Both the position numbers and the translations under genes were made by a program. Positions 20,902-30,782 of a stretch of 64,000 bases of DNA are shown piece after piece. The notes beneath the pieces were generated by a model. The model worked only from the letters and a program-made list of their open reading frames with translations. It was not told the origin of the DNA and did not search any database. The stretch lies in contig JARGXX010000007.1 in assembly GCA_030374765.1 (NCBI GenBank), positions 620,001 through 684,000 of the forward strand, in the 5' to 3' direction. Origin of the DNA: Agarophyton chilense. Its lineage: Eukaryota; Rhodophyta; Florideophyceae; Gracilariales; Gracilariaceae. Numbering within the stretch: the stretch's first letter is position 1; every line of letters begins with the position of its first letter.

Positions 20902-22482
20902 ATGATAAGAACGGATCCCTGCAAGCGCCGCCGCGATGGCCACCGTGAATTGCTCTTCGATCGATCGCTTCAACGGGTTCGCTGGGTCTCAGAGACAACC
21001 TTGGCTCGACCTGAAGTCCCAATAGGACTCGCCAAAGTAGCCACATGGCTACGAGATGTCGCAGACATCGAAGAGTGCTTCCGCTCATACACATTCAGAG
21101 AGATGGCTAGCCATCCTTCATCGGACCTGACCGTGTGGGGTCGCCGTCACTTCTTGCGGCTGCTAATCGAACGACGAGCGCGTCTTGCCGCGTTCCGCCG
21201 CTTAATTTCCGAGGACTTCATCGGCCGGGTAGACATCGAGTTCTACCGACGTCCGGCGGATGAGCCGTACGTAGCGAGGACGCTACGCGAAAGCTTCCTG
21301 AACAGAATTGAAAGTTGGGCGGACGACCGCCCTCTGGTTCACAAGCTTTGCTTGCCTTTCCCGTACCTCTGCGAGGATGCTGAGGGGATTCCCTGGCTGA
21401 CCACCTTCGAGGAAGTCCACAACGGCATGGGTGCCGAGGAGATTGAGCGCATCCTACGGAATCCGAAAATACTCCGGGTGCTGCCTCCGACGGTCATCCG
21501 TGACAACGGAGCCAATTGGGTCCTCGACCCCTGTAGGCGCGATGCGTCAGGCGACTTTGTCGCAAGGGTACTACCTCCGATGGACGTTTGGCTCGACCAA
21601 ATCATGACGTACACGCCACATTTTTGGCGACAATTCGAGCGCATGCGCCGCCATAAGTACCAGGTTCTGGTAGCCTACCACCAAGTCGAGGTCGACTGCT
21701 TCCAGAAAGATGTCATCCGCGACATATCATGGCCTTTGCCATCGTGGTGGGAGGAAGTTGAAGTCCCCTACGGGTTCTTCAACGAAATTCCGCCGGTAGT
21801 CGTCTACCGTGGCTCATACTTCACCACGTATCCTGTATACCAAACAGTGCTCCGCACTGAATGGGCCTGCTCGATGGCACGCCATCTCATCTATGAGGCC
21901 CGCGCGGGTCGCTTATGGTGGATCCCTCCAACGGTACGCAAGGACATAAGAGATCTTAATCTCACTGGCGTCGAGCCCGATCTGGCTGATGACGAGCGAC
22001 GCAACGCCGAAGCGAAGAGTCTGGAGACTCTACTAGAATTTATCGACAAGACCTGGTGGTCTTCTCTTCCAAAAGACGGGGTGGTTCCTGACTTCTCTGC
22101 GACGCCACGCGTCCGAATGTGTGGCGCAATGCGCCCTGCCCACAACGATGGAGCAACTCCAGTGCATCGCGGCTGTGATTGGGTTGTCTTCAACCCAGTC
22201 CTTTGCACTTTGGACATTCCAGAACAATACCTATTCATCCATGACCAAGGAGGCAACCTCGTTGTGGAGAATCCGCGGGCGGACTTCATCGCTCCTCTCT
22301 CTGTAGGCCGGGTATCTACCTCGTCGAACTCGACGAAATCGGTACGCCTTGCAGAATGGCGTCGCCAACAACTAGCGAAGCTAGCCTCCGAACCGAAGGA
22401 TGTCGACATGGTCGACCAACCGTTGGTTAAACGGCCAAAACTTGGATTGGTGCCCGCACCGCCAAATGAGCTTGCAAAATAG
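20902..22482 (+). CDS. Antisense protein of Gypsy-1, right copy
   Basis: 526 codons, identical to the left copy except Phe for Ser at residue 241 and Met for Val at 325. The same TAG ends it, with the same open extension to 22690-22692, so stop and extension predate the duplication. The nearest upstream sequence is the chimeric LTR, whose inner half is of the LTR 1 type, so both copies sit beside nearly identical potential promoters. Confidence 0.8.
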   Translation: MIRTDPCKRRRDGHRELLFDRSLQRVRWVSETTLARPEVPIGLAKVATWLRDVADIEECFRSYTFREMASHPSSDLTVWGRRHFLRLLIERRARLAAFRRLISEDFIGRVDIEFYRRPADEPYVARTLRESFLNRIESWADDRPLVHKLCLPFPYLCEDAEGIPWLTTFEEVHNGMGAEEIERILRNPKILRVLPPTVIRDNGANWVLDPCRRDASGDFVARVLPPMDVWLDQIMTYTPHFWRQFERMRRHKYQVLVAYHQVEVDCFQKDVIRDISWPLPSWWEEVEVPYGFFNEIPPVVVYRGSYFTTYPVYQTVLRTEWACSMARHLIYEARAGRLWWIPPTVRKDIRDLNLTGVEPDLADDERRNAEAKSLETLLEFIDKTWWSSLPKDGVVPDFSATPRVRMCGAMRPAHNDGATPVHRGCDWVVFNPVLCTLDIPEQYLFIHDQGGNLVVENPRADFIAPLSVGRVSTSSNSTKSVRLAEWRRQQLAKLASEPKDVDMVDQPLVKRPKLGLVPAPPNELAK

Positions 22483-22896
22483 AACTCCGCTGCAGCTCTA
22501 CTGGATGCCCTCAAGGCCTACGGGGTGACGAGCCTTGCTCAACTCCAGGCCAGGATGGCCAACAACCCTTCGTCAACGCCGGGACCTGCTGCAGTAGCCG
22601 CACCAACCACTTCGACTACGGGGCTATCCCTGATATCAGCAGCACTGCCCTGCCTGCAGGGCCGTCGACGGCCCCTGGGGACGAACTCCTAGATAGTGAG
22701 GAGGAATTATCTCAAGTGTAGCTGTCCAAACCTTCTTTTCATAAAACAAATGCGTTCCCTTGAACACGTGCTTGCCTCCTTTGCTCTATCATTCCAGTAG
22801 GTTAGCCATCTAGCGAATGTGTTGGGATTGGTACGGGCTCTGCTCCAGCCGCAATAGCGGGGAGCCCGCACAGGTCCAACCGTTTCAGTGTTGTGT

Positions 22897-25800
22897 TTAC
22901 ACTTGCGAGTTTGCCTCAGCGGGTTCCACTAGGTCATGAGTGGAGCCATGGTTAGCTCGCAGAAGTATCTCATCCCGGTCGGGGACGCTGATCTTCCGTC
23001 GTTGGCAGTAGCGAGCCACAAGGTTCCACGGCAGGCTATCAGCGGTGTGGAAGGTGTCTTCCTCTGCTGTATATCCGAGCCACCGAACTTTGTACTCGCG
23101 GTTCTCCGCCGCTCCCTGGGTATGACCCACTATCTTGTCTATGACGCTTTCGTCATCTCCCGTCACCGCGGGGGGCTTAGACGCCCCAATGACCACGTGG
23201 TCCAAGTTATGACGCTCCTCGAGTCCTTCGTTCTCAATAAGAACCGTGTGGTTTTCCTCGTCACCGCTGATGACCTTGTAAGGTCCAACGAGCTTTCGTC
23301 TCAATTTACTGGAGATCTTCTCACCTGGAACCTCTGGCTCCCTAGGGTCTAAGTGCCTCCGCAGGTACACATACGTACCGGGTTCCGGCATTCGCTTCTC
23401 AACGACGCGAGCATCGTACCGCTGCTTGTAGCGTTGCTGCGCTTTAGTTAAGGCACCGGTCGCGCGCGACAGCAGTTGACGCAGCTGTGTCAAAAACTGC
23501 ATCTTAATCTCGCGAGGAGCCTTCCCCTTTAGGGTTCCGTGTCTCTGTAGAGCCAGCGGCTCCGGGGCGGTAACGAGTACCAACTCGAACGGGGAATGGC
23601 CGGTGCTAGAATGGACTTGTGTATTGTACCCAAAGGTCAGCGCATCGCTGTAAAGGTCCCAGTTGTGCTGATGCTCAGCAACATAATGCCTCAAGGCAGA
23701 CAACATGGTTCGGTTGAACCTCTCGACTTGACCGTTGGTCTGCGGATGGTACGTAGACGTGAAGAGGTTCTTGATGCCAAGGATTTGGCAAGCGCTCTGA
23801 AAGAACTTCGAGGCGAAGTTAGATCCATTGTCCGACAGGAAAGTGACGGGTGGTCCGTACACAAACACCCAATGGGTGCAGAACGCCCTTGCAATTGCGA
23901 ACGCATCGGTGTTCGAAAAAGGGATGGTCTTCGTCAACTTTGTGAAGCGGTCACAGATCACCAGCAAGTAACGATTACCTCTACTCGTAGTCTGAAGTGG
24001 CCCCAGGATGTCGATCGCGACACTTTCCAGCGGTGCGGTCGCCGGGAACAGCTTCAATCGGGAGCTTTTTCTCACAAGAGAAATCCTCTCCTTTACACAC
24101 GAGTCACACTCGTTGACCAAACGGTACACATCGGCGGCCATGCTTGGCCAGTTATAGCGTCGACGCATCGTGGCGTACATCCTTCGTCCTCCCGGGTGTC
24201 CTGCGACACGGGGGTAATGATGCATATGCATCACGCGCTCCCTTAGCGATTTTGGTGTGAGCACCTGCTCCCTTTGATCTATTCTAGCTTTGCAGACTAA
24301 TAGTCCATCGTGGTCCGTGTACACACGGCATTTGGGGTCATGGAGAGATCGTTCTCTCATGTCCTCACAGAATGAGTCCGTGGCTTGCTCGGCGAGCAAT
24401 TCCTCTAGCGAAACCGCCGTCAGCTCATGTTCTTCAACGTCGAGGGCGGCATCCCAAGGATGCGAGGCATTGCAGAACGTGATGCTCGGGCCTGTAACCT
24501 CCGGCTCACACACAAAACAGGGTATGTCCTCTGAAGGTCTCATAGCGGTCTCACCATCTGTGGGTATGCGCGACAACGCATCGGCCGCTTGGTTTTCCGA
24601 GCCCTTCTTGTAAATGACTTCGTAATCATACTCTGCGAGGCGTAACCTCCATCTAGTTAGGCGGCTATTCGCGTCGGAGTCCGACAATCCGAGAAGCCAT
24701 CTCAAGGACTGGTGGTCGCTGATCACTGTGAAGTGCGTGCGCTCTAAGTAAGGCCGTAATATGGTCAGCGCCCACACAACTGCGAGACATTCTCGCTCCG
24801 TAGTGGAGTATCTCCTCTCAGTGGCGGACAAGGTCCGGCTCCAATACCCAACTGGATGACGGATTTCGTTATGAACTTGCGTCAAGACGCAACGAATCTG
24901 GCCAGCACTGGCATCGGTCTCCACCGTAAACGGGCGGTCTGCCCTTGGTAGCTTTAACACTGGCGCGTGCGTCAGTGCTTGCTTAAGCATTTCGAACGCT
25001 TCTAAGTGCTCAGCTGTGAGCTGCGGCAATCGAGGTGAAACCTCTTTCTTCGTAAGCTCCGTCAGCGGTGCAGCAACTTTCGCGAAATTTCGCACAAAAC
25101 GTCGGTAGACGTTGCACATTCCGAGAAAGGATCGAACTTCAGTCTGCGTCGCAGGTGGTCGCACCTTCTGGAGAGCCTCAAGGTTCTTCGTGGCAACTTC
25201 CAACAGGCCCGGTTTGATTACGTGGCCAAGGTAATCTACTGACCTCCGAAACAAGTGACACTTCTTCAACTTCAGGGTTAACCCTGCGTTTCTGAGAACA
25301 GTGAGTATCTCGTCCACATGTCGTATGTGCTCGTCCGCATTTTTGGAGAAGATGATGACATCATCAATATACACCAGGCAACATTGCCATTTGAATCCTG
25401 CTAGCAGGATATCCACGATTCTCTGGAACGTTGTTGGGGCGTTGCAAAGCCCAAAGGGCATACTAGTGAACCTATAGGTCCCTGCGTGACACGTGAACGT
25501 GGTTTTGTCCTGATCTCCAGGTGCGACGGACAGTTGCCAATACCCGCTATTGCAATCTAGCGTGGTAAAGAACTGGGCCTCGCCCAAGCTGTCAAGACAT
25601 TCGTCTATGCGGGGTAGGGGATAGGTATCCTTCACGGTAAAGGCGTTGAGACGCCTATAATCTACGCAGAAGCGTAGGCTTCCGTCGGGTTTCGGAACAA
25701 AGACAACTGGGCTTGCCCATTCTGATCTGGCCGGTTCGATGACACCTGCATCAAGCATACGCTTAACTTCGGCGAACTCGTGTTCTCTAATCTTCGGTCC

Positions 25801-26784
25801 AGCTCGATAAGGCTGCGAGTGAACAGGGGTTGCCCCTGACATCAACTTGATCCGATGAGGAGGTCCTCGAATCTCTCCAAGCTTACCGCTCCACATGTCT
25901 TCATGCTTACCAAGCATCTCTTTAACGGCACGCTGCATCTTTGGCGAGATCTCCGAGAGATCTATCGAGTCCAAGAGGCTTGTTGGAGGCTCGGTCGTCC
26001 GCGACTCTCTAGTGTCACATGCCGTGTGTGGCCTGAGGTTTCCGGGTTCCGGTTCCTCGGGTTGTTGGTCGTGCAGGATTGCGTAGATGTCTGACGGGCG
26101 CTGCGGAACAGCACGACCAAGGACTTGTCCTTTACAAAGCGTCACTTCGTGACGAGCGAAGTTGGGGACAATAACTCTGAACGGTCTGTTGCTGCGAACG
26201 TTCGCGACGCCATTCGCCAGATGAACGCGATATTTGTCGAAGAGCTTCTCTTCTGCCTGGAGGAAGAAACTTCCTCCATCGGCGCACCTCGCCAAGACGA
26301 TGGTTTCAGAGCTAGGAGAAAGGGCTATCTTCCGTGCGACGTGAATACGTCTGCGATGGTAGAAGGGGTCCTTCTTTAGCTTCTTTCCCTCACCCTTCGG
26401 TGGAGTGCGACGCCAATCAGATGCGGGTCGTCGGTATATCGGAACAGATGAGTAGTTACTCATATATAGGGTCCCCCTCTTAGGGTGGATAGCGTCAACA
26501 TGCTTATCGATGAAATCACATCCTAGGATCACGTCTGTACTCAGACGTTCGGCGACCAGGAATGGCACGCGTGCCAGATAATCCCCGATGCGGATGGTTA
26601 GCACGGTGGTGCCGCGTATTTTGAGGGCATGCCCTCCTGCGTCGTTAAGTCCGAGGGACTTCTGAGCGGGTGCCAATGGGGTTATCCTCAACCCCAGAAC
26701 TGCATCCTGGTGGATGAGGTTGGGAGCGGCCCCTGTATCCAATACGTATAAAACCTCCATGGCATTGTCTTTGGTAAAGCCCAC
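22897..26784 (-). CDS. pol: Gypsy-1 Pol, right copy
   Basis: 1295 codons, intact, with the same domains and all the same catalytic residues as the left copy. Two amino-acid differences were noted: Arg for Trp at 311 and Leu for Phe at 511, both outside active sites. Having two intact pol genes behind three LTRs means a transcript could in principle start at the right or the middle LTR. Confidence 0.95.
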   Translation of the reverse strand: MGFTKDNAMEVLYVLDTGAAPNLIHQDAVLGLRITPLAPAQKSLGLNDAGGHALKIRGTTVLTIRIGDYLARVPFLVAERLSTDVILGCDFIDKHVDAIHPKRGTLYMSNYSSVPIYRRPASDWRRTPPKGEGKKLKKDPFYHRRRIHVARKIALSPSSETIVLARCADGGSFFLQAEEKLFDKYRVHLANGVANVRSNRPFRVIVPNFARHEVTLCKGQVLGRAVPQRPSDIYAILHDQQPEEPEPGNLRPHTACDTRESRTTEPPTSLLDSIDLSEISPKMQRAVKEMLGKHEDMWSGKLGEIRGPPHRIKLMSGATPVHSQPYRAGPKIREHEFAEVKRMLDAGVIEPARSEWASPVVFVPKPDGSLRFCVDYRRLNAFTVKDTYPLPRIDECLDSLGEAQFFTTLDCNSGYWQLSVAPGDQDKTTFTCHAGTYRFTSMPFGLCNAPTTFQRIVDILLAGFKWQCCLVYIDDVIIFSKNADEHIRHVDEILTVLRNAGLTLKLKKCHLFRRSVDYLGHVIKPGLLEVATKNLEALQKVRPPATQTEVRSFLGMCNVYRRFVRNFAKVAAPLTELTKKEVSPRLPQLTAEHLEAFEMLKQALTHAPVLKLPRADRPFTVETDASAGQIRCVLTQVHNEIRHPVGYWSRTLSATERRYSTTERECLAVVWALTILRPYLERTHFTVISDHQSLRWLLGLSDSDANSRLTRWRLRLAEYDYEVIYKKGSENQAADALSRIPTDGETAMRPSEDIPCFVCEPEVTGPSITFCNASHPWDAALDVEEHELTAVSLEELLAEQATDSFCEDMRERSLHDPKCRVYTDHDGLLVCKARIDQREQVLTPKSLRERVMHMHHYPRVAGHPGGRRMYATMRRRYNWPSMAADVYRLVNECDSCVKERISLVRKSSRLKLFPATAPLESVAIDILGPLQTTSRGNRYLLVICDRFTKLTKTIPFSNTDAFAIARAFCTHWVFVYGPPVTFLSDNGSNFASKFFQSACQILGIKNLFTSTYHPQTNGQVERFNRTMLSALRHYVAEHQHNWDLYSDALTFGYNTQVHSSTGHSPFELVLVTAPEPLALQRHGTLKGKAPREIKMQFLTQLRQLLSRATGALTKAQQRYKQRYDARVVEKRMPEPGTYVYLRRHLDPREPEVPGEKISSKLRRKLVGPYKVISGDEENHTVLIENEGLEERHNLDHVVIGASKPPAVTGDDESVIDKIVGHTQGAAENREYKVRWLGYTAEEDTFHTADSLPWNLVARYCQRRKISVPDRDEILLRANHGSTHDLVEPAEANSQV

Positions 26785-26996
26785 ACGGGCTACAATTTTG
26801 TAGTTGAAGCGTCCTATTTTAAGGACGGGGTCCTGTTGCGGCGTAACAACTTCCGCACACTTGTCTAATAGACACTTGGCAACGATTTCGTCACCTTCGT
26901 CTATGATATCCGGAGTCTTAGAAGAGGAGACTTGGGCCTCTAAGTCGGGGGGACGTTTCCCTCAGCTTGGGGCTCCGCGTTGTCCTTGCGAAGGAC

Positions 26997-29259
26997 CTAG
27001 GGTTGCACGGACACCGCGCTAGGTCGTAGGGCCTGGTATCCTCTTCGTGGAGGCGTGAGTCCTGCCACGAAGTAGACCATCGCCGGCATCCTTGCCGCTA
27101 TCTCTGGAGAGGCCTCCATTATACGCTGTCGAGCCTGCGCTCGCATGGCCGGAGTGATCCACTCGCAATCAGCGACCACGTGGTCGGGATTGGCGCATAA
27201 GTAACAAGCTCCGTAAGCTTCGCGTCGCGGCGCATGCTGGCTCCGCTGGAGCCTTCGATCAACCCATCCAACGCGCTTGGGCTGCGCCCACTCCTCCATA
27301 CGGGTGTTATAGTTTGACACTACCAGAAGCGCGGGGTCACTCTGTCCCAACGGGTCAGATTGCAGAAGGGTTTCCGCCTCTGTTGTGCTACAGCTGTAGC
27401 TTGGGTCCGTAGGCGGACCCTCTACATCGGTGCCGATATGCATTATGGCGTCGTCGCCAAGATTACGGCCTGTCAGAGCCGTAACGGTGGAAAGGGTCGT
27501 ACCCTCCAGTGACATCACCGGTGCCTTAGCCTGATACGGCTTAACATTCAACGGATGCCTGAGCGGTCGCGTCAGCCGTGACGTATGTCCATGAGACATA
27601 GCCAGTTCAACCACAGCGTCCAAGGTCGTAAATCGATCGCGGTGGAGCTGGCGGTCTCGTGTCACACACGAAGCGACGCTGGGCAAGAGCCCTTCGGATA
27701 AAGGAAGCAATTTGCTCTTCCTGTGAATAAACCCCACCAAGTTTCGAGAGCTTCAGGCGGACACGCTGTCCGAAAGACTGCTCAGTCTCACCAGCCCTCT
27801 GGCGTAGTAATCGGAGATCACGTACTAGATCCTGGATATACTCATCCTTCGCGTAGCTGCGTAGCAGCCATTGGATAGCCTCTGTCCATGACTTGATTCC
27901 CGTGGAGGAATCGTCAATCGCGTCCACGTGCAAAGCACTGTCGTACGCTATACGGGCATTACCCGTCAGGAAGTACGGGAGTACTAACTTTGCCATACCT
28001 TCGGAGATTCCGTTGTTATTGGCCTCGCGTTTGAACGCCGCTAAAAAGGTCAGGACTGACATAGGATCTGCTCCGTCGAACCGACGGTTCGCCATGGTGG
28101 TATTGAACCGCTTGACCATAGAAGCGACACGTCGCTTAACTTTCGAGCTCTCGCTTGTTGCTCGATTATCTAACCGATATGTCTTGTACGACAAGACTTT
28201 CTTGAAGCGGCTATTAGCAGGGTTAATCTCTGCGAGATTATGCTTCCGCAAGTCCGCACCGGACTCTGAGCTCGAGGATGATATATCATCCGTGGACGAA
28301 GATTCCGAACCGGATTTGCGCGTCACCTTAGAGCGTTTGCGCTCCTGCTTGGCTCTGGAAGCCCTGGGCTTGTGTGAGGGAACCTCACCTTCTGATGGAG
28401 AAGTACCATGCTTCATAAGGAAGGCCACCTGGCCTTGCAGGGCAGCTCGTTGGAACTCTAGGTCCTCGACCTTCTTGTCCAGGTTGACAATTCGAGTCTC
28501 CAGGCCCTGGAGCTCCTGTCCATTAGAAGTGACACCTCCTCGTTGTGTGGCTTGCAACACCTGGCGGGGTATCTCGACCGCAAGAAAAGATTGAAGGCGT
28601 TGTTGCAGCGCAGCTTGCACTTTACCTACAACCTTTACAGTTAGTTCGGCGAGTCGAGCTTCGAGGGATTCTCTCCAACTCCGCTCAGCCTCGTTAACCT
28701 GCTGGGTCACGAGCCTGGGCACGAGGTCTACGACCTCGGCAACGACGAGCTGTCGGACTTGCACCGGTACTACGTCCATTGGAAGTCTTGGGGATGGAGT
28801 TTCATCCACGTTGATGGGAATTCCTCCCGAGGGTGGGGCATGAAGACCTTTTTCAGAGGGAAACACCTTACTGGGACGAACGGTATCAGTCGTCGTAGAC
28901 TGTTTCACTGGGGGGTCCAGCCTCGGTAAGGGAAGGGGAGTGAGCTCCACCCTAGGCAAGGTAGCAAGAGCTAACGATGGTGTGTTCACTGGCACACTAG
29001 GACCTGCAGGTCCGGAGGAAGAAGGTTCTTCCACGACTGGGGAGGGTGAGGAGGCTGCATCTCTCACAGTCGCTGACTGCACCTCCCCGGGCGTCGGGAC
29101 ATGGGCTAACTGGGCAACTCGGAAAAGTTTCGGGGGTTTGCTTCCGCTGAGTGCTGAGGCGTTGTTCTGTGTAGAACTAGCCTCTCGACCACTGACCGAA
29201 ACGGACTGATTGTCGTTCGAAGTCGAACGCCTGAAGGAAGCACCTGATCGAGTGCTCAT
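26997..29259 (-). pseudogene. gag: Gypsy-1 Gag, right copy, with the same frameshift
   Basis: Same two overlapping frames as the left copy (29259-27607 and 27740-26997), the same frameshift near the end of the capsid and the same TAG before pol. About six of the 13 noticed differences between the internal regions fall here, for example Leu for Val at residue 96, Leu for Phe at 106, Val for Glu at 214 and Thr for Pro at 459. The damage therefore predates the duplication. Confidence 0.85.
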
Positions 29260-29341
29260 GACTGGGTCCGGGTGACGACCTGGGCAAAAAGACGAGTATC
29301 TCCTTGAATTTGAAGAAGTGAGACTGCGTAGTCTCTTGTGT

Positions 29342-29359
29342 TTCTAAGTCGGGAGACCA
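29342..29359 (-). other. Gypsy-1 primer-binding site, right unit
   Basis: Same 18 bases as 19597-19614, four bases from LTR 3. This is the site a transcript starting in the outer 5' LTR would use. Confidence 0.8.
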
Positions 29360-29363
29360 GAAA

Positions 29364-30542
29364 TGTAACACAATGCGCTACTCGGGAGACCAGCCGCGGG
29401 CGGCGAGAGCTACACACAGGCAGAGCCTGGAAAGCCGGGGTCGGCTTTCTGGCCCTAGAGTCCTCAACGACTCAAGAGAGGCGTCGTCTCACAGGCGGGG
29501 AGTGTCGACTAGGCACAGACTCCTATCGTTCCACAGGAGCTCTTGGCGTCCTGAAGACGTGCTCGGAGTGGTGTCGATCCGACACGAACCGAAGTGATCG
29601 GCCTGGATATACGCCGCGTATGACGAGTAGCCGGGGCGAGCCCCGGGATTATACCAGAGCCCGGACGAGCGCCACGACCCCAACGTTGGCAACGACGCAC
29701 TAACCACTTCACCCAACGGGTGGCGATAACAAAGCAGGGCAAGCCCTGAGATTGTACCAGCGCTCAGACGAGAGCGTCTGCTTGGCTATGCCGACTGGCG
29801 CCACAAAGTGGTAATCACTCACACCCAACGGGTGACGATAACAAAGCAGGGCAAGCCCTGGGATTGAACCAGCGCCCAGACGAATGCGCCTGCCTGGCTT
29901 TACCAGCTGCACCTGGAAGTGATACTCACTTATCCGAGGCTCCCGATCCACACCTCGGTATCCAACGGATACGGGTCTACAATCTGCTCGGGCAGTAGAA
30001 CTGCCAGCGGTCCAATAGACCGAGCGAAAGTGCAATGCGCCACGCGGCGACCGATGGCCGTGAGGGCAAGGACTGGACGGGGAGTTCTCGATAGGCTAAA
30101 ACGCGAGAGATACCTCTGCAGCAGTTGATCAGACTGCTGCCTGTCTTGTCGGCGTCGACTGGGAACGAAGGTCTGATAACCCTATAGTCTCAAGACACGA
30201 ACTAGTAGTTCGGAGGCGTCTCTCCCGTCCTCGACTTTTCTTCGGTCTAGCTCCCGGCGACCCGGCGCTCAAGTACCGCCGGCCGCTTAGCAGTTAGCCA
30301 TTACGATAGATTACAACTAATAAATACAATTAAAAATTACAAGGCAGCAGTGCAGAGCACTGTATGGTGCCAACCACACGAACTAGCTGCCGGCCATTGC
30401 CACATGTATGACACCTGGCGCCATGCACGGTATTCCATCCTGGCAGTGTGCCAGCTATTACGGCGTCGTCACTGCTTAGCGTAAGGAGGTCGGAGCAGGG
30501 TGGCTACTTGTCCTTAATAAGGGCCCGGCGTGTTGCGTCACA
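29364..30542 (-). repeat. Gypsy-1 LTR 3 (5' LTR of the array)
   Basis: 1179 bp, TGTAACA...GTCACA on the plus strand, followed directly by the ACACT target duplication (30543-30547). As the outermost 5' LTR in the element sense it should hold the promoter for gag-pol. Confidence 0.95.
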
Positions 30543-30782
30543 ACACTATCGATAAGTTCATCCTCTTCGAGCGTTGAAACAAGTTTTAGCATGCCAGGAA
30601 GAATCAAAACACCGATCCGCAATCGTATCCATCCAGAAAAGGTTTGTGAGATAGTGGGTAAGTTTTTGACGAGGAAGACAGTGAAGGTGAGGACGGAAAG
30701 AACAGAGAGAACGTGGGCGACGAAGACTTGCAACTAACTGAAATTTCTGAAATGATTTCTGTCTTGGATCGGCAGAGGTCAA
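30543..30782 (+). pseudogene. Unknown coding remnant, piece 3 (right of Gypsy-1)
   Basis: The first five bases are the target duplication. The plus frame that ended VCAEDT at 9873 continues here as IDKFILFER and meets a TGA. The same frame later reads a strongly acidic stretch (FDEEDSEGEDGKNRENVGDE...) up to a TGA near 30790, after several stops. This looks like the decayed 3' part of a gene. Family unknown. Confidence 0.35.

Larger units (their letters stand above)
9874..30542 (-). mobile_element. Gypsy-1: tandem dimer of a Ty3/gypsy chromovirus (3 LTRs, 2 internal regions)
   Basis: The array is LTR (9874-11052), internal (11053-19618), LTR (19619-20797), internal (20798-29363), LTR (29364-30542), with an exact 9745-bp period. 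Each LTR is 1179 bp and runs TG...CA. One 5-bp duplication (ACACT) flanks the whole array, so it was one insertion that later duplicated. The element sense is minus: primer-binding site beside the right LTR of each unit, then gag, pol, a plus-strand antisense gene, polypurine tract and the left LTR. The two internal copies differ at about 13 sites seen by eye. Confidence 0.95.

Noticed and set aside
9874-30542. The tandem as an assembly error.
   Set aside because: The internal copies and the middle LTR carry their own point differences, and LTR 2 is a blocked chimera. A duplicated contig would be identical. Long reads would still be the proof.
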